Part shown: piece after piece, positions 33,428 to 40,993 of the stretch
Numbering within the stretch: position 1 is the first letter of the stretch
How the letters are laid out: each line of letters begins with the position of its first letter
Assembly (NCBI GenBank): GCA_014584315.1
Contig: JACTNA010000036.1
Location: 1-52,005 of the forward strand
DNA length: 52,005 nucleotides
Direction of reading: 5' to 3'
Origin: Planctomycetota bacterium
Lineage (GTDB): Bacteria > Planctomycetota > Phycisphaerae > Phycisphaerales > UBA1924
Program-made: the position numbers and the translations under genes
The notes under the pieces: model-generated
The model's database searches: none
Told to the model about the DNA's origin: nothing
Seen by the model: only the letters and a program-made list of their open reading frames with translations

Positions 33428-34096
33428 ATGCCCGGCTCGTTCTGGCTCGGACTCTTCGCGCTCCTCGTCGCGTTCGTCGCGGGGGCCGCGCTCGTGTGGT
33501 GGCTCAGCCGCCGGTTCCTCCCGCGCGCGGCCCGAACGACCGTTGAATCGCACACGATCGCCGAGCGCGTTGCCTCAGTCGGCAAGCTGGTCGGCCTCGA
33601 GGTTCGGGCGAAGGAGATCGCGACCGCCACGCACGGGCTGCCGTGGCTCCCGCCGCTGCTCCTCAGCCGCGCTCGCCTCGCCATGATCTTCCACTTCGAG
33701 AAGCAGTACTCGATCAACCTCGCCGAGATCCGCCCGAAGGACGTCCGCGAGATCGGCCCCGGGCGCTACCGCCTGCGCCTGCCGCCCGCCCACGGCGAAC
33801 TCCGACTGACCGACGTGACGCCCTACGACGTGCAGGACGGAAAACTCCTGCAACTCATCGACATCCTCCCCATGACCGCCGAGCGCCAGAAGGAACTCAT
33901 GGAGCGGGCCAAGGACGAGGCCGCCCGCCTTTTTTCCGAGAACGAGCACAAGTACGCCGCCGAGGCCCGCGCCAGCATCGAACGCCAACTCCGCTCCCTG
34001 CTCGCTCTCTTCGACGCCGAGGTCGAGATCGTCTGGCCCGAGCACTGGCGCGAGGACACGGCGGTCGCGGCCGTCGAAGTCGCCGCGGCGCGGTGA
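33428..34096 (+). CDS. DUF4230 domain membrane-anchored protein
   Basis: 222 residues. One N-terminal helix (FWLGLFALLVAFVAGAALVW) and then a DUF4230-type body: hydrophobic strands, 'AMIFHFEKQYSINLAEIRPK', 'YRLRLPPAHGELRLTDVTPY', and a helical C-terminus with ERAKDEAARLFSENEHKYAA. DUF4230 proteins are small, single-pass and of unknown function, with the domain facing out. The family call is moderate and rests on this pattern. It converges on the ALDH-like gene with a hairpin between. Confidence 0.65.
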   Translation: MPGSFWLGLFALLVAFVAGAALVWWLSRRFLPRAARTTVESHTIAERVASVGKLVGLEVRAKEIATATHGLPWLPPLLLSRARLAMIFHFEKQYSINLAEIRPKDVREIGPGRYRLRLPPAHGELRLTDVTPYDVQDGKLLQLIDILPMTAERQKELMERAKDEAARLFSENEHKYAAEARASIERQLRSLLALFDAEVEIVWPEHWREDTAVAAVEVAAAR

Positions 34097-34106
34097 CGTT
34101 CCGAGC

Positions 34107-34124
34107 CGCGGGCATCAGCCCGCG
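34107..34124. repeat. palindromic repeat/terminator-like hairpin (CGCGGGC-ATCA-GCCCGCG)
   Basis: Seven base pairs around an ATCA loop, in the 34-bp gap between convergent genes ending at 34096 and 34131. There is no T-run. From memory, this GC-rich 'GCGGGCATCAGCCCGC' type is common between planctomycete genes; here it is well placed to end transcription from both sides. Confidence 0.5.
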
Positions 34125-34130
34125 CCGCGC

Positions 34131-34988
34131 TCAACTCCCGCTCGGGTGCCAGATCGTCTTGAACTCCACGAACGGCTCGATGCACCACGGCGATTCGCAC
34201 GCGCCGTCGTCGAACCAATCCGGCTCCGGCACCCACACCTTCACGCGCTTGAGGTTCTCCGCCGCGCCGAGTTCGAGCACGCGGCGATGCTCCTCGCCGA
34301 CGCCCGCCGCATGGATCGCGTCGATCCCCCGGTGTGACGCGAAGTGGGGGATCAGTTCCTCGCGCAACCCCGTGAGGATGTTGACGACGCCCCCCGGCAT
34401 GTCGCTCGTTGCGATCGCCTCGGCCAGCACGCACGCGGCGACGGGGCTGCGCTCGCTCGCCAGCACGACGCACGCGTTGCCCGCGCACACCACCGGCGCC
34501 ACCAGCGACACCAGCCCCAGCAGCGGCGCATCGTCCGGGCAGACCACGCCGACGACGCCCACCGGCTCGGGCACGGTGAAGTTGTGGTACGGCCCGGCGA
34601 CCGGGTTCGCGCACCCCAGCGCCTGCGGGTACTTGTCCGCCCACCCGGCGTAGTGCACCACGCGGTCGATCGCCCGTGCAACCTCGCCCTCGATCCCACC
34701 CCCGATCGCAACGGCCCCCTCCAACTCCCTCCGCTTGCCCTCCATCATCTCCGCGAGCCGGTACAGCACCTGCGCCCGGAGATAGGCCGTCGCCGCGGCC
34801 CACTTCACGTGCGCCGCGCGGGCCGCCTCGACCGCGTCGCGCAGGTCCTTGCGGCTGGCACGGCAGAGGTGCGCCACGACCGGCCCGTCCGCCGCGGCGA
34901 CCTTCATCGACCGCCCGGACTCCGTGCGCGGGAACGCGCCTCCGATGAAGAGTTTGTAGGTCTTGGTGACGTTCAGGCGTTCGGGCAT
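34131..34988 (-). CDS. truncated aldehyde dehydrogenase homologue (probable non-catalytic partner)
   Basis: 285 residues, against ~480-500 for full ALDHs. The N-terminal NAD-domain features are recognisable (YKLFIGGAFPRTESGRSMKV, PEPVGVVGVVCPDDAPLLGL, MPGGVVNILTGLREELIPHF), but the chain stops before the catalytic Cys, and the ELGGK glutamate region is replaced by LELGAAENLKRVKVW. It lies 22 bp downstream of a complete ALDH. The same pair beside deoC occurs in actinobacteria, so this is likely a maintained non-catalytic subunit rather than a fresh truncation. Its role, perhaps binding or stabilising the full ALDH, is inference. Confidence 0.75.
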   Translation of the reverse strand: MPERLNVTKTYKLFIGGAFPRTESGRSMKVAAADGPVVAHLCRASRKDLRDAVEAARAAHVKWAAATAYLRAQVLYRLAEMMEGKRRELEGAVAIGGGIEGEVARAIDRVVHYAGWADKYPQALGCANPVAGPYHNFTVPEPVGVVGVVCPDDAPLLGLVSLVAPVVCAGNACVVLASERSPVAACVLAEAIATSDMPGGVVNILTGLREELIPHFASHRGIDAIHAAGVGEEHRRVLELGAAENLKRVKVWVPEPDWFDDGACESPWCIEPFVEFKTIWHPSGS

Positions 34989-35010
34989 GTCATACCTCGA
35001 ATGACTCCAA

Positions 35011-36522
35011 TCAGATTCGAACGTAGCCGCGCAGTCCCTGCAGCCCGCCCTCGCGCCCGAAGCCGCTCTCTTTGAACCCGCCGAACGGCGACGCCGGATC
35101 GAACTTGTTGTACGTGTTGAGCCACACCACCCCCGCCTTCAGCCGCCGCGCGATCTCGAAGATCTTCGACCCCTTGTCCGTCCACACGCCCGCGGCCAGG
35201 CCGTAGGGCGTGTTGTTCGCCCGCGTGATCGCCTCCTCCGGCGTGCGGAAACTCATCACCGCCAGCACCGGCCCGAAGATCTCCTCTCGCGCGATGACGT
35301 GGCTCGGCTGCACGCCGGTGAAGAAGGACGGCCGGCACCAGTAGCCGCGATCCGGGAGCGGGTGGCCGTTGACCTCGTGCAGCCGCGCCCCTTCCGCCAC
35401 GCCCGCCTCCACGTACCTCCGGATCGTCGCCAGTTGCTGCTTCGAGTTGATCGCCCCGACGTCCGTGTTCTTGTCCAGCGGGTCGCCGACGCGCAGGCTC
35501 GCCATGCGAATGCGCAGTTTCTCGACGACCTCCTCCAGCACGGACTCCTGCACGAACAGCCGGCTCCCCGCGCAGCAGACGTGCCCCTGGTTGAAGTAGA
35601 TGCCCTCGACAATCCCCTCGACGGCCTGGTCGATGCTCGCGTCCTCGAAGATGATGTTCGGGCTTTTCCCGCCGAGTTCCAGCGTCAGCCGCTTGCCCGT
35701 CCCCGCCACGGCGGCCGCGATCTTCTTGCCGACCTCCGTGGACCCCGTGAATGCGATCTTGTCGATGCCGGGGTGGTTGACGATCGCCGCGCCCGTGCGC
35801 CCATCGCCCGTCACAACGTTCACCACCCCGCGCGGCAGCCCGACCTCGACGCAGATCTCCGCCAGGCGCAGCGCGGTCAGCGGCGTCGTCTCCGCGGGCT
35901 TGAGCACGCACGTGTTGCCGCACGCGAGCGCGGGCGCGAGTTTCCACGCCGCCATCAGCAGCGGGAAGTTCCAAGGGATGATCTGCCCGCAGACGCCGAC
36001 GGGCCGCACCGGTGGGACAGGCGTCCCGGCTGTCCGCGTCCCCGGGAACGCGAACTCCAGTTTGTCCGCCCACCCCGCGTGATAGAAGAAGTGCGCCGCC
36101 GCCAGCGGGATGTCCACGTCGCGGCTCTCGCGGATCGGCTTGCCGCCGTCCATCGTCTCGAGCACCGCCAGTTCGCGCGCCCGCTCCTGGATGCGGCGAG
36201 CGATGCGGTAGATGTACTTCGCCCGCTCCTTGGCCGGCAGTCCGGCCCACGCGGGGAGCGCATCGCGCGCCGCGCGCACCGCCGCGTCAACGTCCGCGTC
36301 CGAACCCTGCGCCACCTCGCACAGCGGCTGCTCCGTCGCGGGATTGATCGACGCGAAGTGTCCGCCCCCCCCCGCCGGCGCGGCGAATTCCCCGCCGATG
36401 AAGTGCCCGTAGCGCGGGGCGATCTCGACCCTTGTGGTCTCCGGCGCGGCCGCGTACTCCCACCGCGTCAGTTCCGTGGCGAAATCCAGCCTGCGCGGCG
36501 CGGCGGGGGCCTGGCGGGTCAT
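35011..36522 (-). CDS. aldehyde dehydrogenase
   Basis: 503 residues from ATG 36522 (AAGGAGG upstream). Complete ALDH: GQIIPWNFPLLMAAWKLAPA, NAD site FTGSTEVGKKIAAAVAGTG, catalytic Glu in LTLELGGKSPNIIFEDA, catalytic Cys in NQGHVCCAGSRLFVQ, and the C-terminal EEIFGPVLAVMSFRT and PFGGFKESGFGREGG. It oxidises an aldehyde with NAD(P)+. Near deoC the likely substrate is acetaldehyde from deoxyribose-5-phosphate, though the enzyme type alone does not prove this. Just before VGVCGQIIPWN there is an extra TRTAGTPVPPVR encoded by a dispersed repeat (36011-36034). Confidence 0.92.
   Translation of the reverse strand: MTRQAPAAPRRLDFATELTRWEYAAAPETTRVEIAPRYGHFIGGEFAAPAGGGGHFASINPATEQPLCEVAQGSDADVDAAVRAARDALPAWAGLPAKERAKYIYRIARRIQERARELAVLETMDGGKPIRESRDVDIPLAAAHFFYHAGWADKLEFAFPGTRTAGTPVPPVRPVGVCGQIIPWNFPLLMAAWKLAPALACGNTCVLKPAETTPLTALRLAEICVEVGLPRGVVNVVTGDGRTGAAIVNHPGIDKIAFTGSTEVGKKIAAAVAGTGKRLTLELGGKSPNIIFEDASIDQAVEGIVEGIYFNQGHVCCAGSRLFVQESVLEEVVEKLRIRMASLRVGDPLDKNTDVGAINSKQQLATIRRYVEAGVAEGARLHEVNGHPLPDRGYWCRPSFFTGVQPSHVIAREEIFGPVLAVMSFRTPEEAITRANNTPYGLAAGVWTDKGSKIFEIARRLKAGVVWLNTYNKFDPASPFGGFKESGFGREGGLQGLRGYVRI
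36011..36034. repeat. dispersed palindromic repeat inside the ALDH gene
   Basis: GGTGGGACAGGCGTCCCGGC and TGTC: the same type as 14153-14176, with GGACAGC complementary to GCTGTCC-like ends. It is in frame and encodes most of TRTAGTPVPPVR, a proline-rich loop not found in ordinary ALDHs at this point. Confidence 0.7.
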
Positions 36523-36533
36523 GCTGCCCTCCT

Positions 36534-37205
36534 TCAACGCCCCGTCGCCGTCCCGCACTCGGGGCAGACCGCGAGGCCGCCCACATCGTATCCGCACCGC
36601 ACGCACAGCCCGTGCCGTCGCCGACGCGAGCGCCGGATCCCGCCGACCGACGTGATGACGCCGAACGCCGCCGTCCCGTAGACCAGCGTGTTGAGCGCAA
36701 AGCCGGGCCACGCCGGTCGCACCGGCAGGCGCGGCTCGATCCCCGACCGCGGCACCCCCCCCGCACGCGCCGGCAGCCCCACGTCGATCCCCATCCACCA
36801 CGCCCGCGCGATCCCCGTCGTGTCCTGCTCCGGCACGTCGCTCCCCTCGCCGAGCCAACGCAGCGCGAGGAACGGGAACCCGGCCCGGTAGTGCGTCACC
36901 GTCCGCTGCGGCCCGCCGTTCAGCGACAGGATGAGCGACGACCCGATCCACTCCCGCTCGCTCACCATGTCCATGCGCAGCCCGACGCCGTGCAACTCCC
37001 GCCACGTGGCGATGTCCCACCCCTCGGGCGGGAGGATCACCGGGCGCGGCGGGCCATCGCCGCCGTAACTGACGTGAAGCCGGCCGCCGCTGAACGTGCC
37101 GAGGAGCGCAAAGCCCCACGCCACCGCGACCGTCAGCGCAACCCCGGCCCCGAGCGACACAAGGCCCACCCGCACCCGCCGTGCCATCGTGCCATTTCTC
37201 TGCAT
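36534..37205 (-). CDS. bitopic membrane protein with exported domain and C-terminal zinc ribbon
   Basis: 223 residues from ATG 37205; ATG 37187 (seventh codon) is equally possible. N-terminal helix (LVSLGAGVALTVAVAWGFAL), an extracytoplasmic stretch of ~125 residues (ILPPEGWDIATWRELHGVGL), second helix after RPAWPGFALNTLVYGTAAF, Arg-rich spacer RRSRRRRHG and ribbon LCVRCGYDVGG ... CPECG. It is a paralogue of 15314-16069 and of the next gene. It sits between the ALDH and deoC genes on the same strand, 11 bp upstream of the ALDH start. Function unknown. Confidence 0.7.
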   Translation of the reverse strand: MQRNGTMARRVRVGLVSLGAGVALTVAVAWGFALLGTFSGGRLHVSYGGDGPPRPVILPPEGWDIATWRELHGVGLRMDMVSEREWIGSSLILSLNGGPQRTVTHYRAGFPFLALRWLGEGSDVPEQDTTGIARAWWMGIDVGLPARAGGVPRSGIEPRLPVRPAWPGFALNTLVYGTAAFGVITSVGGIRRSRRRRHGLCVRCGYDVGGLAVCPECGTATGR

Positions 37206-37214
37206 CCGCCCGTT

Positions 37215-37934
37215 CTACTCGCCCGAGGCCTCCCCCGCCACAACTGCCCGCTGCTCCGTTACACGCGCGTGACCGCACTCCGGGCACACATCAAGGTCGC
37301 GGGCATCGTACCCACAACACAGGCATAGACCGCGCCGATGCCGCACGAAAGCCCGTACGCGAGACGGAGCGACGCACAGCGCAGCCGCGATCACGGCATA
37401 GATCACGGTGTTGAGCGTGAATCCGGGAAGTACGGGTCGGAGCGGCAGCGGCCTGTGAGGTAGCAGCAACAGCAAGTGTTCGTAGGGGCCGCTCACAGCA
37501 GGGAGACTGTCAGGAGGAGTCATCGACCAGGACCATCCGGGCGTCATGGGCGCGTTCCGCGATTGAGACACGTCGTAGATTTGGACTGCCTCAAGCGAGC
37601 GAAACGGGATTCCAGATTGAAAGACGGATACAAACCGGCTGGGACCCCCTGGGAAGCCGTTGAAGGTCAAGTACGTCACACCCGCAAGATCGATGGCGAT
37701 GCCGGGGGCGGTCGCCGTACGACGTTCCCCGCTGACCAATACAGGTGCCGCCAGATCCGAGGGCGGCCGCAGCCAATCGGACGGTATACCCGCCAGCAGC
37801 GACGCATCGACGCCGAAATCGAACGACATCCGTCGGTAATCCAACGGACTCCACAACGCGCACGCCCACGCCACAAGCACATTGACCACCGCGCCGATCG
37901 CCATGAACGCCGCGATCAGCCGGACGCGCCGCAT
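37215..37934 (-). CDS. bitopic membrane protein with exported domain and C-terminal zinc ribbon
   Basis: 239 residues, starting two bases after the deoC stop. Plan as in the two related genes: helix 1 (AAFMAIGAVVNVLVAWACAL), exported region (WSPLDYRRMSFDFGVDASLL), helix 2 after RPVLPGFTLNTVIYAVIAA, spacer VRHRRG, ribbon LCLCCGYDARDLDVCPECG. The base composition is clearly less GC-rich than the neighbouring genes, suggesting later acquisition or relaxed selection. The tail after the ribbon is short and acidic. Function unknown. Confidence 0.7.
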   Translation of the reverse strand: MRRVRLIAAFMAIGAVVNVLVAWACALWSPLDYRRMSFDFGVDASLLAGIPSDWLRPPSDLAAPVLVSGERRTATAPGIAIDLAGVTYLTFNGFPGGPSRFVSVFQSGIPFRSLEAVQIYDVSQSRNAPMTPGWSWSMTPPDSLPAVSGPYEHLLLLLPHRPLPLRPVLPGFTLNTVIYAVIAAALCVAPSRVRAFVRHRRGLCLCCGYDARDLDVCPECGHARVTEQRAVVAGEASGE

Positions 37935-37936
37935 CG

Positions 37937-38950
37937 TTACGCCTCCGAGAAGTCGTACCCCGCCGCGTACCGCCCCGTCCGTTCCTTCACGATCTGCCGC
38001 AGCAGGTCATTGACGAGCGTGCTCGCCCCGAAGCGGAACAGGTCCGGCGACAGCCATGCGCTGCCCCCCGCCTCGGTGCCTGGATGCCTCGATGCCTCGA
38101 TCCCTATCCCCCAGGTCGTCTCCGAGACCATCACGAGGTAGTGCAGCGCCTGCTTGGCCGAGCGGATGCCCCCCGCCGGCTTCATCCCGATCCGCCGCCC
38201 GCTCCGCAGGCACTCGTCGCGGATCGCCTCGAGCATCACCAGCGTCACCGGCATCGTCGCGGCCGGTTGCACCTTCCCGGTGCTGGTCTTGATGAAGTCG
38301 CCGTCGCGGATGCACGCGATGGCAATGTCGCTCGCCCGCCGCACGTTGTCGAGCGTCTCCAGCTCGCCCGTCTCCAGGATCACCTTCAGGTGGACCGGCG
38401 ATGTCGCCCTGTCGCACACGGCGACGACCTCCCGGATCTCCTCCGCCACCGCCGCGTAGCGGCCCGAGAGGAACGCCCCGCGGTTGATCACCATGTCGAT
38501 CTCGTCCGCCCCGGCCGCGATCGCCCGCTCCGTGTCCGCCAGGCGCACGCTCAACGGGTACTGCCCGCTCGGGAACCCCGTCGCCACGCTCGCGACCTTG
38601 ACCGCTCCCCCGGTGGAGCGGGCGTCCCGCCCGCCGGCCCGCTTCAACTCCTCCCTCGCCACCTCGACCATGCTCGGATAGACGCACACCGCCGCGCAAC
38701 TCGGCAGCCGCTCGCCCAGCAGGTCCTCATCGCGCTCGAACGGCCGCACCGCCTTGCGGCACAGGCTCCGCACCTTCTCCGGCGAGTCCTTCCCTTCGAG
38801 TGTGGTCAGGTCCACCATCGAGAGGGCCAGCCGCAGCCCCGCGGCCTTGGCCGTCGTCTTGATCGACCGCTTCGCGAACGCCGCGGCCCGCTGCTGCGCC
38901 ATCACCGGATCGACCGTCCGTCCGGCAGGCACTTCAAGCCCCTTCGACAT
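37937..38950 (-). CDS. deoC: deoxyribose-phosphate aldolase, long form
   Basis: 337 residues, similar in length and sequence to the animal/actinobacterial long DERA class rather than the ~250-residue E. coli form. Motifs: LALSMVDLTTLEGKDS, AVCVYP, VASVATGFPSGQYPL, GADEIDMVINRGAFLSG, Schiff-base lysine segment GDFIKTSTGKVQPAAT, second lysine in MKPAGGIRSAKQAL, and phosphate-site FRFGASTLVND. It splits deoxyribose-5-phosphate into acetaldehyde and glyceraldehyde-3-phosphate. Two in-frame insertions come from dispersed repeats: one before KVASVATG and one before WLSPDLFRFGAS. It leads a leftward run towards two ALDH genes. Confidence 0.93.
   Translation of the reverse strand: MSKGLEVPAGRTVDPVMAQQRAAAFAKRSIKTTAKAAGLRLALSMVDLTTLEGKDSPEKVRSLCRKAVRPFERDEDLLGERLPSCAAVCVYPSMVEVAREELKRAGGRDARSTGGAVKVASVATGFPSGQYPLSVRLADTERAIAAGADEIDMVINRGAFLSGRYAAVAEEIREVVAVCDRATSPVHLKVILETGELETLDNVRRASDIAIACIRDGDFIKTSTGKVQPAATMPVTLVMLEAIRDECLRSGRRIGMKPAGGIRSAKQALHYLVMVSETTWGIGIEASRHPGTEAGGSAWLSPDLFRFGASTLVNDLLRQIVKERTGRYAAGYDFSEA
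38082..38105. repeat. short tandem-like repeat inside deoC
   Basis: On the plus strand GGATGCCTCGATGCCTCGAT, an ATGCCTCG unit present twice plus partial copies on each side. In the deoC frame it encodes IEASRHP of GIEASRHPGTEAGG, an insertion absent from other long DeoC sequences I know, which have a short acidic turn here. Confidence 0.65.
38612..38635. repeat. dispersed palindromic repeat inside deoC
   Basis: GGTGGAGCGGGCGTCCCGCC with CGCC: GGCGGGAC-type arms around CGTC, matching the layout of 14153-14176 and 36011-36034 with two base changes. It encodes AGGRDARSTGG in the deoC frame, an inserted loop between helix and strand. Confidence 0.7.
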
Positions 38951-38959
38951 GCCGCAATC

Positions 38960-39802
38960 TTACGCCTCGGCTCCGCCCTCTCCCCCTCCGCGTCTCTGCG
39001 CCTCCGCGTGAGCCTCTTCGGCGCCGATCAGCCGCGCATCCTTGAGCGCGGGGAACACCCGCCGCCACTCGCGCACCTCCGCGATCGGCATATCCACGCT
39101 CAACACACCCTCGTCGTCGCCCAACTCGCCCAGCGTCTCCCCCTTCGGCCCCACGGCGATCGATCCGCCGATGTACCTCAGGTGTGGGTCGCTCCCCGTG
39201 CGGTTGACGCCGAGAACGACCGCCTGGTTCTCGATCGCTCGCGCGACGAGCAGCGTCCGCCAGTGCGACTGCCGAGCATCGGGCCAGTTCGCCCCCAGCG
39301 CGAAGACCTCGGCCCCGCGCAGCGCGCCGATTCGGAACAACTCCGGGAATCGCAGGTCGTAGCAGACCGCGGGGCAGACGATGGCCCGGTCCCCGCCCGA
39401 GCGCCAGTCCCAGGTCTCGACTCGGCCGCCGCCCTGGAAGGCCACGTTCTCGCGCCCGAAAGAGAAGGGGTGGATTTTCGAATACTCACAGAGCAGGTCG
39501 CCGTCCGGCGAGAGGACCGTCGCCCGGTTCTCGGCCTTCGCGCACCCGCACCCGAGCACCGTCCGCCCGCCCTGCACGTACACGCCGAGGTCTTCCGCCA
39601 GACGGCCCAGGAACGCCAGCGTCTCACCCCCCTTGTCCGCCGTCGCCGAAACGTTGACGGAAAACCCCGAATCGAACATCTCCGGGAGGAGCACGAAGTC
39701 GCCCTGCCGAACGTCCGCGCCGTCCAGCAGCCGCTCGACCCGCGAGCAGTTCGCCCGGCGGTTTTCCCACACGATGTCCATCTGCACGAGGTGTGCGCGC
39801 AT
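38960..39802 (-). CDS. carbon-nitrogen hydrolase (nitrilase superfamily, omega-amidase-like)
   Basis: 280 residues from ATG 39802. The catalytic triad is complete: Glu in VLLPEMFDSGFSV, Lys in YSKIHPFSFG, Cys in CPAVCYDLRFPELFR. The pattern PEMF...KIHPF...CYDLRFPE matches YafV/Nit2-type omega-amidases, which release ammonia from alpha-keto-glutaramate or related amides. The last ~18 residues (EEAHAEAQRRGGGEGGAEA) are not part of the fold and are encoded by a dispersed repeat. It lies nine bases upstream of deoC on the same strand. Confidence 0.88.
   Translation of the reverse strand: MRAHLVQMDIVWENRRANCSRVERLLDGADVRQGDFVLLPEMFDSGFSVNVSATADKGGETLAFLGRLAEDLGVYVQGGRTVLGCGCAKAENRATVLSPDGDLLCEYSKIHPFSFGRENVAFQGGGRVETWDWRSGGDRAIVCPAVCYDLRFPELFRIGALRGAEVFALGANWPDARQSHWRTLLVARAIENQAVVLGVNRTGSDPHLRYIGGSIAVGPKGETLGELGDDEGVLSVDMPIAEVREWRRVFPALKDARLIGAEEAHAEAQRRGGGEGGAEA
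38985..39012. repeat. dispersed repeat encoding the C-terminal tail of the amidase
   Basis: A sequence of the form CCTCCGCG-TCTCTGCG-CCTCCGCG-TGAG, two CCTCCGCG units around TCTCTGCG. From memory this motif is scattered through many planctomycete genomes. It provides the coding sequence for the AHAEAQRRGG tail. Confidence 0.55.
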
Positions 39803-39859
39803 ATGACGAACAGTAGCGCAACAGCCCGATTCGCGATGAACCACGCCCAGCGCCGGCGG

Positions 39860-39865
39860 TACACT
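39860..39865 (+). promoter_or_regulatory. candidate -10 element (TACACT) placing transcription at the maf start codon
   Basis: GGTACACT ends six bases before ATG 39872, so transcription would begin at or next to the A of the start codon, a leaderless message. There is no Shine-Dalgarno. The -35 region is poor. Confidence 0.4.
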
Positions 39866-39871
39866 CACGCG

Positions 39872-40507
39872 ATGGCCGGTGCATCCACGAACGCTCCCGT
39901 TCGCCCGGCCACGCTCCCGCGACTGATCCTCGCCAGTTCGTCCCCGCGTCGGCGCGAGTTGCTCGCGCGACACGGCGTCGAGCACGAGGCCGTCGATCCG
40001 GCCATCGACGACGCCCTGCTCCGTCCCGGCTCCGTCCCGCCGCACGCCTGGGTCGCGTCGCTGGCGTACCTGAAGGCGGCATCCGTCGCGGCCTCGCTCG
40101 ACGGCGCGGACGGCGCGGTCGTTCTCGCCGCCGACACGCTCTGCCTGAAGGACGGCGAACTGCTGGGCCAACCCCGCGACGAAGCCGACGCCGAGCGGAT
40201 CGTCCGCACGCTCCAGGACGGCACGCACCGGGTGCTCACGGGGGTGGCTCTGGTCTGCCCCCGGACGGGTCGGCGCGACCTCTTCACCGATCGGGCCACG
40301 GTTTCCCTCGGATTCATTGGCGACGACAGGATCGCGGGGTACATTGCCTCGGGGGCCTGGCGCGGCAAGGCCGGGGCGTACAACTACGCCGAACGCCTCG
40401 CCGACGGCTGGCCTCTCGCCTGCAACGGCGACCCCGAGAGCGTTATGGGGCTGCCCGTTCGCAGGGTGTTGCAGCGGCTGGAGACCTTCGCCCGGTCAGC
40501 CGCCTGA
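39872..40507 (+). CDS. maf: Maf-family nucleotide pyrophosphatase
   Basis: 211 residues from ATG 39872. Maf signature LILASSSPRRRELLARHGV, followed by AADTLCLKDGELLGQPRDEADA with the catalytic Asp, HRVLTGVALV, and the C-terminal GAWRGKAGAYNYAE and ESVMGLPVRRVLQRL. Maf proteins hydrolyse dTTP, UTP or modified nucleoside triphosphates to monophosphates, for housecleaning or division control. The substrate subgroup cannot be decided by eye. It begins a rightward group with a small membrane protein and lpxK. Confidence 0.92.
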   Translation: MAGASTNAPVRPATLPRLILASSSPRRRELLARHGVEHEAVDPAIDDALLRPGSVPPHAWVASLAYLKAASVAASLDGADGAVVLAADTLCLKDGELLGQPRDEADAERIVRTLQDGTHRVLTGVALVCPRTGRRDLFTDRATVSLGFIGDDRIAGYIASGAWRGKAGAYNYAERLADGWPLACNGDPESVMGLPVRRVLQRLETFARSAA

Positions 40508-40516
40508 GGCCCGCGC

Positions 40517-40993
40517 GTGACCCAGATCGCCACCACACCGATCCTGCCGGCCTGGTTCGTGCTGCCGCTGGCGATCGTCACGGTCCTCGTGATCTCCGCG
40601 CACCTGGCCGCGATGCAGCGCGCCGAGATGCCCGCGACGCGGCGCAGGCTGCGCCAGGCGAACGGCGTCGTGATGCTCGTAGCCACGCCCCTGCTCGCCT
40701 ACGCCTTCGGCATCGCCACCACCCGCGACCCGCGGACGTTCGCGATGGTCTGGACGGCCTGCACCGGCCTGCTGGGGATGGTCGTCCTGCTCGCGGGGCT
40801 TGATATCCTGAACAACGTCCGGCTCTACGCTTCGCAGCGGCGCGACCTCGAAGCCCGTGCCGCCGCTCTGCGGGCACACCTCGCCCGTCTCGCCTCGACC
40901 GCAGCCGCCGCGCACGCCGATGACCAACCACGCCCCGAGCCAGCCGGCGACTCGCCCCGCGACCAGCGCGGATCCCCCCCCCGACGCGGCTGA
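40517..40993 (+). CDS. small membrane protein of unknown function
   Basis: 158 residues from GTG 40517, nine bases after the maf stop. Three hydrophobic helices (AWFVLPLAIVTVLVISAHLA, NGVVMLVATPLLAYAFGIA, MVWTACTGLLGMVVLLAGLD) and then a charged helical tail (RRDLEARAAALRAHLARLAS). No family recognised. The C-terminal ~25 codons overlap the start of lpxK in another frame, so either this tail or the lpxK N-terminus is less constrained than drawn. Confidence 0.6.
   Translation: MTQIATTPILPAWFVLPLAIVTVLVISAHLAAMQRAEMPATRRRLRQANGVVMLVATPLLAYAFGIATTRDPRTFAMVWTACTGLLGMVVLLAGLDILNNVRLYASQRRDLEARAAALRAHLARLASTAAAAHADDQPRPEPAGDSPRDQRGSPPRRG

Noticed and set aside
29530..33546. A 1338-residue open frame on the plus strand
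   Set aside because: It is antisense to fliD and then out of frame with the two membrane protein genes; no recognisable motif.
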